DNA of 48,318 nucleotides, taken from positions 1-48,318 of IMG/VR virus record IMGVR_UViG_3300002835_000311, one strand, 5' to 3'. Source of the DNA: a virus. Below are positions 40,391 through 47,660 of this stretch, piece by piece. A program made the translations under genes and the position numbers. Position 1 is the stretch's first letter; each line of letters opens with the position of its first letter. A model generated the notes under the pieces. That model was not told the DNA's origin. It was given only the letters and a program-made list of their open reading frames with translations, and did not search any database.

Positions 40391-41009
40391 GTTGTTTTAC
40401 AGCGATGATATTAAGAGTCTGATGAATAAATGTCGAGATAGGGTCGATAATTTAATTACAGATTGTCATCCAACATCAGAAGAATATCTACTCAAAGCAT
40501 TCAAACTTAAACTTTCAGACTATAGATATCCTAGAGCATGTAGAGGATGCACCATAGAAACAATCTTACAGGGCATTGATCCTAACAGTGTTACAGCAAA
40601 CGAAATAAAAAAAACAACAAAAAGATTGGGTAGAACTTTAGGCACTGAGAGAGAAGCGTTATCGATGTACTATCCTGAAGATGGCTTTATTGGATGGCAT
40701 CATAATGGAAATGCTCCTGGATATAATCTTTTAGTATCTTATAGTCTAGATGGTGATGGAGGTTTTAGTTATTGGGATTATAAAACAAAATCTGTTAAAA
40801 CAATTTTTGACAGACCTGGTTGGAACGTAAAAGTTGGATACTATCCAGATCAAAGAAAAGAACCTGAGCGTGTATATTGGCATATGGCAAAAACAAAAAG
40901 AGTTAGGGTCTCTGTTGCTTGGATAATTGATCAAAAAGAAATGTGGAAAAACATGATTGATGAAATTACTGGCGGCGATTATGATCATGATGATATTCTC
41001 AGCCAGTAA
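40332..41009 (+). CDS. 2-oxoglutarate/Fe(II) oxygenase-like protein with HxN
   Basis: 225 residues. SMYYPEDGFIGWHHNGNAPGYN, GGFSYWDY and the C-terminal VYWHMAKTKRVRVSVAW match a cyanophage branch of the 2OG oxygenase superfamily. The two His are present (near 123 and 184), as is a distal Arg, but the aspartate expected two residues after the first His is Asn125. It could be inactive, altered in metal binding or active with other ligands. GAAAGG lies before the ATG, supporting the start despite the 59-base overlap with the preceding gene. Confidence 0.6.
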   Translation: MKSIELKNPRLEKLLSRTTELFYSDDIKSLMNKCRDRVDNLITDCHPTSEEYLLKAFKLKLSDYRYPRACRGCTIETILQGIDPNSVTANEIKKTTKRLGRTLGTEREALSMYYPEDGFIGWHHNGNAPGYNLLVSYSLDGDGGFSYWDYKTKSVKTIFDRPGWNVKVGYYPDQRKEPERVYWHMAKTKRVRVSVAWIIDQKEMWKNMIDEITGGDYDHDDILSQ

Positions 41010-41806
41010 TGTTTGAAGTTAAGTGGGGAACAGGTGTTGGATATGGCGACTTTGTTACTGGTCTAGGATATGCACACGGATCAGCAATCAAGTATGAGAC
41101 GCCAGTTCATATAGAGTTTCATTGGAATCACTCTAAAGAACATATGTTCTCACCGCTTGATCCAGAAACGATAGTTGAGCGGTGTGATTACATTTACAGC
41201 ATTATGAGTAAACTTCCTCAGGTATCAGTAAGTCATCAATTCAACGCAAATCCTAATTTTCGTTTCTATAATCAATTAGATGAGTTTAATCCTATGCACG
41301 GACTCTGGTATACAGACATGCCAGATCAAACTAAGAAGAAGCACGTAGCGATATGGACAACAGACTTCAACATTTCTTTTCCTGGTCATTGGAAAGATCC
41401 AGTCAATAAAAGATGGAATGATATCAGGGCAAAACTTTCCGATTATGTTGTAGAAGAAATAACGTATAGAACACCTGTAAAAGAAGCAATAGAAATTATC
41501 AATAAATGTGAGTTCGGTATTGGCTACGATGGTCTTGCACACCAGTTGTTTAAGTTTATGTGGAAACCGCTGTTTGTATTCTGTGACCGAAAATGGCTGA
41601 ACAATATTCTTGTGCCGCAGGCTATTCTCTTGTCTAATGCTGACGAGTTCATAGATAATAGAGTAGACACTTTGCTAGTAGATGCAAAAGCAAAAGTAGA
41701 TTTGATTAGATTAAAGCATCAAAAATATCTCAGTGAAAAGATGAAAGCAGATGAGCATCCCCTATTCAATACCTTTATCTATAGACAGAGCAGTAATAGA
41801 AGTTAA
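41009..41806 (+). CDS. Possible GT-B/heptosyltransferase-like enzyme
   Basis: 265 residues. The N-terminus (VKWGTGVGYGDFVTGLGYAHG) resembles the first glycine-rich loop of GT-B glycosyltransferases (GDFV..LGYA). Near residues 165-190, EAIEIINKCEFGIGYDGLAHQLFKFMWKPLFVF resembles the GT9-type nucleotide-binding segment (S-D-G-hydrophobic-H). Identity is weak in between. The next gene overlaps it by 56 bases. The assignment is tentative, but the island context of sugar enzymes supports it. Confidence 0.45.
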   Translation: MFEVKWGTGVGYGDFVTGLGYAHGSAIKYETPVHIEFHWNHSKEHMFSPLDPETIVERCDYIYSIMSKLPQVSVSHQFNANPNFRFYNQLDEFNPMHGLWYTDMPDQTKKKHVAIWTTDFNISFPGHWKDPVNKRWNDIRAKLSDYVVEEITYRTPVKEAIEIINKCEFGIGYDGLAHQLFKFMWKPLFVFCDRKWLNNILVPQAILLSNADEFIDNRVDTLLVDAKAKVDLIRLKHQKYLSEKMKADEHPLFNTFIYRQSSNRS

Positions 41807-42731
41807 CGGCGGCTGTAACTATACTTGTGCCATGTGTCCGCAAACATCTGGTCGCGGTAAAGATTGGCTCAAGAAAATGTCTCTTGTTGACTTTGAGCGA
41901 GTCGTGGCCGAGTGTGCTGAATACGGACTCAATGTTGTCAATCTGGAAGGATCAGGCGAACCCACACTAAACGCCAATCTTCCAGATTATATTCGGATCG
42001 TTCGCAAGTATAATGCAAAGCCATTTATCTATACTAATGGATATAATCTGCGCGGCAACTTTATGAAGAAGTGCGTAGATGCTGGTCTTGCTCTTGCTCG
42101 GTTCTCTATCATTGGATACAATCGTGAAAAGTATAAAGAGTGGATGGCCAGAGATGCATTCGATTTGCTTCTCAAAAATGCAACCGAGATGCAAAGATAT
42201 GTTGAAGGCACAGAAGCGGAAACAATCGTTGCTTCTTATCATTTAATTCTAGACAATGACAATATTGATTATGAAGTAGAGCAGTATCGCAAGAACTTTA
42301 TTGAGCCGGCAAGCACATATGCTGAGATATGGAAAATGCATAACTGGTCAGGTGTATATGATCCAGATTATAAACGAAAGGGTCAGAAGAGGACTTGTGG
42401 TCGACCTTTCTCACCAGATTTAACCGTAAGAGCAGGCGGAACAAATGGTACTAAGTTGTCCATTGCTCCTTGCTGTCAGACTTTAGGTAGAGATGGTGAA
42501 GCAGACTTAGGATCGATTGATAATCAATCTATTGAAAGCGTATGGAATGGTGAGAGATATAGATGGCTTCGTCAGATGCATACCGAAAAGAGATTTGATG
42601 AAGTGCCATTCTGCAAAGACTGTGATTTTCTCTATGAAGACAACGAAGTTCTAGTGTGGAAAAATAACGACTTGGTGCATATCAATAAGATGAAGGGTAC
42701 CAACTTTAACCTGAAAGATTACAAAAGATGA
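41751..42731 (+). CDS. Radical SAM enzyme with SPASM-like C-terminus
   Basis: 326 residues. CNYTCAMC at 22-29 is the radical SAM iron-sulfur motif (CX3CX2C). GSGEPTLN and FIYTNGY fit the barrel. The C-terminus has CGRPF, CCQTLGRDGEADLGSI, SIESVWNGERYR and CKDCD, a SPASM-type second cluster region. Known members modify peptides, tRNA or sugars. The gene lies in a set of sugar enzymes and next to oxygenases, so a modified glycan or peptide is likely. The start overlaps the upstream gene by 56 bases. Confidence 0.75.
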   Translation: MSIPYSIPLSIDRAVIEVNGGCNYTCAMCPQTSGRGKDWLKKMSLVDFERVVAECAEYGLNVVNLEGSGEPTLNANLPDYIRIVRKYNAKPFIYTNGYNLRGNFMKKCVDAGLALARFSIIGYNREKYKEWMARDAFDLLLKNATEMQRYVEGTEAETIVASYHLILDNDNIDYEVEQYRKNFIEPASTYAEIWKMHNWSGVYDPDYKRKGQKRTCGRPFSPDLTVRAGGTNGTKLSIAPCCQTLGRDGEADLGSIDNQSIESVWNGERYRWLRQMHTEKRFDEVPFCKDCDFLYEDNEVLVWKNNDLVHINKMKGTNFNLKDYKR

Positions 42732-42776
42732 GAGTAGTTCAAGCATAATAGATCAGAACATAATTATTATCAAACG

Positions 42777-43457
42777 TTAAAAAACTTTATACCACTCAAA
42801 AGTTAAAGTTTTTTTATTTTGATCAGGTTTTATTATTCTTTTTTTAACAAGATTTATAAGTTTTTTATTTATGTTTTTATCATTTGGTGATGTAATATTC
42901 AATGACATACTTGAACCTCTTATAAACTTTGCGTGAAGTCCATGGAGTATTTGTTCTTTACCAAAATGACTCAGTTGTTTTCTATACTCTCTGTCTCCTG
43001 TTCTAATTCCAATAAGTTCTTCATCGTAACCTCCCGCTTTCCAAAAGTGATTACGATGTACAAGAAACTCATTGACAGATGGATGAACTGTTTCTGGATT
43101 ATCGTAATCTGAAAACATTTCAAAAAGATAAAGTGTGTTTTCTCTAAGTTTTTTCATTTTGATAGTATCGACGGCAAACTTAGGATCAACAATCAATCTA
43201 TCAACATCAAATAAAATTGTCCAGTCAGTCGAAGTTTCCCTCATAATGAGATTTCTACATCCATGACTATTGAAGCCGTAGTCTATAGGAACACGATACA
43301 GTCTTATCTTATCTTTCGATTTAAGATATTTTTCTGCTGGAATAGATGATCCGTCATCTATTACAATAATCTCATCAAAATAGTTTATATGATGATCAAT
43401 AAACTTTTCAAGTATATCTGGACAATTGTAATACGTTGTTCCTAGAGTAAGTTTCAT
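42777..43457 (-). CDS. Family 2 glycosyltransferase
   Basis: 226 residues. IIVIDDGSS at 30-38 is the nucleotide-sugar strand, LFDVDRLI (Asp84-Val-Asp86) is the DxD motif, and GGYDEELIG is the acceptor/GGYDE segment of GT2 enzymes. The C-terminus is basic (KKLINLVKKRIIKPDQNKKT). It is on the (-) strand, overlapping the oxygenase at 43454 by a few bases, and converges on the radical SAM gene 45 bases away. I see no terminator in that gap. Confidence 0.75.
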   Translation of the reverse strand: MKLTLGTTYYNCPDILEKFIDHHINYFDEIIVIDDGSSIPAEKYLKSKDKIRLYRVPIDYGFNSHGCRNLIMRETSTDWTILFDVDRLIVDPKFAVDTIKMKKLRENTLYLFEMFSDYDNPETVHPSVNEFLVHRNHFWKAGGYDEELIGIRTGDREYRKQLSHFGKEQILHGLHAKFIRGSSMSLNITSPNDKNINKKLINLVKKRIIKPDQNKKTLTFEWYKVF

Positions 43458-44044
43458 TTCATTGATTGTATTTCAGGCATAGTCAGATGCGACCAGACAA
43501 CTATGGCCTCTCTTGAACCTCTAGTGACTTCATCTACTCTGTGTCTAATAAAAGACGGGAAAACAATCCAAGAGCCTTTTTCTCTACCCAGACTCATAGT
43601 TTTATCTTCGGTAAGTTTTAGAGTCAAGTTTCCGCCATCATATTCATTTGGATCACTCAAGTTCATCGAAAATGTTAATCCTCGAGTTTTTATTTCACCA
43701 GGTCTCATGCCCAAAATGTCTTGATGCCAATCAAATTTGCCGCCCAACGGATAGTGAACAAACTGTACTTCTGATATGTGGGCAACGTCTAGTTTTTTGC
43801 CCGCAAATTCTTGGATTATAAGAGACTGAATGATGTTGAAAGTTCTATGGGCTTCTTGCGGTGCTGGAAAATATATGTTAGATTTTCTAAAGTTTTCATC
43901 TTTGTACTTTATTAATTCCTTTTTTTTATTGACAGCACCAAGTGAGGCAGCAAATGCATTTTTCTTATATTTTTCACTTTCTTTTAGAACTATAGATAGT
44001 TCTTTATTGGACAATTTACCAAATTTTACATAATCTTCAATCAT
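43454..44044 (-). CDS. 2OG-Fe(II) oxygenase, prolyl-4-hydroxylase type
   Basis: 196 residues. WHQD supplies His107 and Asp109, and FIRHRVDEVTRGSR supplies the distal His168 and the 2OG-binding Arg178. LSDPNEYDGGNLTL and GSWIVFPSF fit the double-stranded beta-helix of PKHD/PiuC-type hydroxylases. This differs from the 40332 protein in having the complete metal triad. It is first in a two-gene (-) operon with a family 2 glycosyltransferase. Together they could hydroxylate then glycosylate a protein, by inference. Confidence 0.8.
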   Translation of the reverse strand: MIEDYVKFGKLSNKELSIVLKESEKYKKNAFAASLGAVNKKKELIKYKDENFRKSNIYFPAPQEAHRTFNIIQSLIIQEFAGKKLDVAHISEVQFVHYPLGGKFDWHQDILGMRPGEIKTRGLTFSMNLSDPNEYDGGNLTLKLTEDKTMSLGREKGSWIVFPSFIRHRVDEVTRGSREAIVVWSHLTMPEIQSMK

Positions 44045-44064
44045 TTTTTACTCCACACGAATAT

Positions 44065-44072
44065 TATAAATA
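44065..44072 (+). promoter_or_regulatory. T4-type late promoter for gp13-gp17
   Basis: An exact TATAAATA lies 28 bases before the gp13 ATG (44101), followed by AACCTATAGGAAG. The same arrangement as at 11114 marks it as a true late promoter. It lies in the gap between the divergent oxygenase and gp13 starts. Confidence 0.8.
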
Positions 44073-44100
44073 TATATGCAAACCTATAGGAAGATAATAA

Positions 44101-44841
44101 ATGGCAGTTCCAGCATCCAGAGAGCAATTAAAAGATTGGTGTTTGCGTCAATTGGGTCATCCGGTCATCGAAATCAACGTGGATGACGACCAGGTGGAAG
44201 ACCGTATTGACGAAGCTTTTCAGTATATCCAGCAGTTCCACTTTGATGGTGTAGAACGTTGGTATCTAAAGCACCAGTTTACCCAAGAAAATATAGACAA
44301 CGGTTGGATTCCTATCACAGACAACATCATTGGCGTCACTCGTATCTTTCCTATTTCCTCGTCAAATGCCACTATCAATATGTTCGACCTGCGCTATCAG
44401 TTGCGTCTCCATGAACTTTATGACTTTACAAGCACATCCTACGTGAACTATGCTCTAACCATGCAGCACATTCGTACTCTGGACATGCTGTTCTCTGGTG
44501 AGACTCCAGTACGTTTTAACCGCCATACCGATAAATTGTATATTGATATGAACTGGGCAACGATTTCTGCTGGTGAATGGGCAGTCATCGAAGGTTGGAT
44601 CATCATCGATCCTGACACATATCCGCAGATTTACAACGACCGTATGCTCAAGAAACTGGCCACAGCATATATCAAGCGCCAGTGGGGTAACAACTTAAAG
44701 AAGTATCAGGGTATGCAGCTACCAGGCGGTATCATGATGAATGGTCAACAGATATATGAAGAGGCTGCGGCAGAGATAACAGAACTAGAACAGTTGATTC
44801 GTGATACATTCGAAGAACCACCACAGTTTCTTGTAGGATAA
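44101..44841 (+). CDS. 13: gp13 neck protein
   Basis: 246 residues. MAVPASREQLKDWCLRQLGHPVIEINVDDDQVEDRIDEAFQYI is diagnostic of gp13, and the YVNYALTMQHIRTLDMLF and WGNNLKKYQGMQLPGG segments continue the family pattern. Known: gp13 with gp14 forms the neck that closes the packaged head and joins the tail. Tight spacing to gp14 (one base) shows co-transcription. The length is lower than T4's 309 but typical for cyanophage-type gp13. Confidence 0.95.
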   Translation: MAVPASREQLKDWCLRQLGHPVIEINVDDDQVEDRIDEAFQYIQQFHFDGVERWYLKHQFTQENIDNGWIPITDNIIGVTRIFPISSSNATINMFDLRYQLRLHELYDFTSTSYVNYALTMQHIRTLDMLFSGETPVRFNRHTDKLYIDMNWATISAGEWAVIEGWIIIDPDTYPQIYNDRMLKKLATAYIKRQWGNNLKKYQGMQLPGGIMMNGQQIYEEAAAEITELEQLIRDTFEEPPQFLVG

Positions 44842-44842
44842 A

Positions 44843-45715
44843 ATGGCAACGTCCGTATATTTCAACAACTATTCAGTCGGCGTTATTAACGAACAGAGAC
44901 TATTGGAAGATTTGATTGTCGAGTCTATCCAGATAATGGGTCATGACTGCTTCTACATTCCGCGTGATTCCTATAACGGCGATGATGAGATATATGGCGA
45001 AACTATAAATGCCAGATTTACTCGCGCATATTCGATGGAAGTCTATCTTGCTAACGTAGAAGGCTACGAAGGCGATGGCGACTTCTTCTCCAAGTTCGGT
45101 CTAGAGATTCGAGATACTTCCAACTTTGTCGTTTCAACTCGCACATTTAACAAATATGTGCCCACAAATATTGCTGATAGACCGCGCGAAGGCGACTTGC
45201 TTTACGTTCCGGTTATGCGTAAGATATTTGAAATCAAGTTCGTTGAAGAAGAACTAAACTTCTTCTCAATCGGCAAACGTAATCCATACATGTACGAACT
45301 GCGCTGCGAACTGTTCCGCTTCTCTGATGAAAACTTTGACACTGGAGTGGAAGAAATTGATGATGTTGAGAAAGATGCATCATATACTATACAGTTAAAT
45401 CTTGGCACAGGTTCTGGCAACTATCTATCTGGAGAACTTGTTTATCAAGGTTCTAATGTATCAACATCGAATACAAAAGCAATAGTAACAGAGTTTGATC
45501 CAATATCAAAAGTTCTAACACTACACAATATTGTAGGTACATTTGCTACAGCCACAAATCTAAGAGGCAATACATCTAATGCTCTCTATGTTGTAACATC
45601 TACAGATATTCTTGGTGATTATACATTCTATGATGACTACGACAACAAAGAAATACAGACTGAGGCCGCGTTGTTTATAGACCTATCAGAAATCAATCCA
45701 TTTGGAATGCCATAA
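44843..45715 (+). CDS. 14: gp14 neck protein
   Basis: 290 residues. VYFNNYSVGVINEQRLLEDLIVESIQIMGHDCFYIPRD and VEGYEGDGDFFSKFGLEI are the conserved gp14 segments, with YMYELRCELFRFSDENFDTG in the middle. Residues about 195-260 (GELVYQGSNV, LTLHNIVGTFATATNL) form the recurring insert also found in gp53, gp8 and gp15. It ends with TAATG overlap into gp15. Role: hexameric neck collar with gp13. Confidence 0.95.
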   Translation: MATSVYFNNYSVGVINEQRLLEDLIVESIQIMGHDCFYIPRDSYNGDDEIYGETINARFTRAYSMEVYLANVEGYEGDGDFFSKFGLEIRDTSNFVVSTRTFNKYVPTNIADRPREGDLLYVPVMRKIFEIKFVEEELNFFSIGKRNPYMYELRCELFRFSDENFDTGVEEIDDVEKDASYTIQLNLGTGSGNYLSGELVYQGSNVSTSNTKAIVTEFDPISKVLTLHNIVGTFATATNLRGNTSNALYVVTSTDILGDYTFYDDYDNKEIQTEAALFIDLSEINPFGMP

Positions 45716-46722
45716 TGTTCGGAACACATTTCTATCATAAACTAACAAGAAAATATGTTGTGCTTTTTGGTACAATGTTCAATAACATCACACTGGTAAA
45801 AACAAACAAGGATACTGGTGCAGAGATTGAACGCATGAAAGTGCCTATCACATATGCGCCAAAAGAAAAGTATGTGTCTCGCCTTCGTGCTGATCCAGAC
45901 TTACAGAGACAAATTCAAGTAAGACTTCCAAGACTTTCTTTTGAATTAACTGGAATAGCCTATGACGCAACAAGAAAGCAAAACTCACTATTAAAGATGG
46001 CTAAAGGTAATTCTAGTACATCAGCTAAGTCATCTTATATGGCTGTTCCGTATGATTTGACGTTTGAACTCAATTTGTATGCTAGAAATATTGATGACGG
46101 CACACAAATTATAGAACAAATTTTGCCGTATTTCAATCCAGACTATACAGCCACAATTGATCCTGTTTCATCTCTTGGTGTTCTCAAAGATGTGCCTATC
46201 ATTCTTAACACAGTTACAAACAACATAGAACATGAAGGCAACTTTGATGCTGTAAGATTTGTAACATGGACTCTTACATTTACGATGAAGGCACATTTCT
46301 ATGGACCAGTAACAAATCCAAAGATTATCCGCAAGGTCATCGCAAACATATTCAACGATCCATCCTTGAAAGCAGGTTATGTCACGCGCATGAATCTTGT
46401 TTCTGGAAATAGCGGAACATTTCAGCAAGAAGATATTGCTTATCAAGGTAGCAGTTATGAGAGTGCGAATGCTTATGGAGTCATATTGAGTTGGACAGCA
46501 AATACTGGAAAACTTGCATTGGGCGCAGTTCAAGGACAATTCAAGATAGACAATACTATTCGCGCACTATCATCTAATGCTAGATATCAGATAGATAGTT
46601 TTGACATATCACCGTTGAAGCTGTCTAAGATTACAATTGAACCTGATCCAATCACTGCTCAACCAGGAGACGATTATGGATATGATGTGCAAATTGAGGA
46701 ATGGCCAGAAATAAATGAGTAA
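45715..46722 (+). CDS. 15: gp15 tail completion/sheath terminator
   Basis: 335 residues; T4 gp15 has 272. FGTHFYHKLTRKYVVLFGTMFNNI and MKVPITYAPKEKYVSRLRADP are typical of the family. Residues about 236-305 (EEDIAYQGSSYESANAYGVILSWTANTGKLALG style) hold the recurring insert. The remaining core is the tail-terminator fold. It binds the sheath end and the head neck. The gene overlaps gp16 by 8 bases. Confidence 0.9.
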   Translation: MFGTHFYHKLTRKYVVLFGTMFNNITLVKTNKDTGAEIERMKVPITYAPKEKYVSRLRADPDLQRQIQVRLPRLSFELTGIAYDATRKQNSLLKMAKGNSSTSAKSSYMAVPYDLTFELNLYARNIDDGTQIIEQILPYFNPDYTATIDPVSSLGVLKDVPIILNTVTNNIEHEGNFDAVRFVTWTLTFTMKAHFYGPVTNPKIIRKVIANIFNDPSLKAGYVTRMNLVSGNSGTFQQEDIAYQGSSYESANAYGVILSWTANTGKLALGAVQGQFKIDNTIRALSSNARYQIDSFDISPLKLSKITIEPDPITAQPGDDYGYDVQIEEWPEINE

Positions 46723-47146
46723 AACACATAATGCATTAAGTGACGCTCTTGGTATAGAAAATGCTGTAGAGATTATACCGCCTAAGAAAGAACAGGAAGT
46801 TATAGTCAATACTCCACACGAACCAAATGATGCGGATGCAGATTACAATCTTTCTCGCAGAACTTTCCGTGACTTGATAAACAAAGGTAATCAAGCGATG
46901 GAAAGTTTGACTGATTTGGCCAAAGAGTCAGAATCTCCACGCGCATACGAAGTTCTAGCCACGATGATGAAGACTATCGCAGATACGACAAAAGACTTAT
47001 ATGATTTGCAAAAGAAAACAAAAGACCTAAAAGATAATGGCAAGAAAGAAGAAACGACTGTAACAGTAGAAAAGGCAGTCTTTGTTGGCAGCACAGCCGA
47101 ATTGCTTCAACGAGTAAAAGAAGAGAAGAAAAATGAAAACCTTTAA
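46715..47146 (+). CDS. 16: gp16 small terminase subunit
   Basis: 143 residues. DADYNLSRRTFRDLINKGNQAMESLTDLAKESESPRAYEVLATMMKTI is the conserved core of T4-type small terminases, with a helical, lysine-rich C-terminus. Known: gp16 recognises DNA ends and stimulates gp17. It overlaps gp15 and the next small gene by 14 bases. Position just before gp17 fits. Confidence 0.9.
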   Translation: MSKTHNALSDALGIENAVEIIPPKKEQEVIVNTPHEPNDADADYNLSRRTFRDLINKGNQAMESLTDLAKESESPRAYEVLATMMKTIADTTKDLYDLQKKTKDLKDNGKKEETTVTVEKAVFVGSTAELLQRVKEEKKNENL

Positions 47147-47660
47147 ACAGTATATGATAGAAAGTTCTTCACTATCACAGTGGAAAAATACAGAACCAGC
47201 CAAGTATGCAAGTCATCTTCAAAAGTTTTTTGGTAAGCCAGATGAATTGACTGCTAATAGAGCGGTATGGTATGATGTTGATGGTTTCAAAAGAGTTGAA
47301 GTTCTAGATGAGTTTATTCTACACTCTTCTCCTGTTCCACACTATGATTATGTCTATTCTTATGTTGACTTAAAAGTTCCGCACGAATTGTCAAACGCAC
47401 TAGCAGATAGCAGCGAAAGCATATTACTTGACCATCTTAAAAGCGAAGTCGGAGCAAGATGTGCCAGTCTAAGTGCAAATGCTGTTACGATACAGTATGT
47501 CTTAGATGTGGTTGAAGGTAATGTTAAGCCAAGCAAAGAAGAATATGAAAAGCGCATCAAGTCAATGAAGGCTATGTTTAAAAGAGGCGAAAGATATGAA
47601 CTTGACTGGTGGCCAGATGTGACGGGTGATACCGATCCAAAGAATCCTTATTACAAATGA
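47133..47660 (+). CDS. Small protein between terminase genes with capsid-targeting-like N-terminus
   Basis: 175 residues. The N-terminus MKTFKQYMIE parallels T4's capsid-targeting sequence MKTYQEFIAE, residue for residue in spacing (Phe4/Tyr4, Tyr7/Phe7, Glu10/Glu10). The rest is a compact domain with DVDGFKRVEVLDEFILHSSP, VPHELSNAL and DWWPDVTGDTDPKNP. I do not recognise it. Such a leader would direct the protein into the head and be removed by prohead protease. It sits between gp16 and gp17, overlapping both. A packaged or injected protein is one possibility; a packaging cofactor is another. Confidence 0.6.
   Translation: MKTFKQYMIESSSLSQWKNTEPAKYASHLQKFFGKPDELTANRAVWYDVDGFKRVEVLDEFILHSSPVPHYDYVYSYVDLKVPHELSNALADSSESILLDHLKSEVGARCASLSANAVTIQYVLDVVEGNVKPSKEEYEKRIKSMKAMFKRGERYELDWWPDVTGDTDPKNPYYK

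Noticed and set aside
42732-42776. A terminator between the convergent radical SAM and GT2 genes
   Set aside because: No G+C stem followed by a T-run is visible in either direction in these 45 A/T-rich bases.
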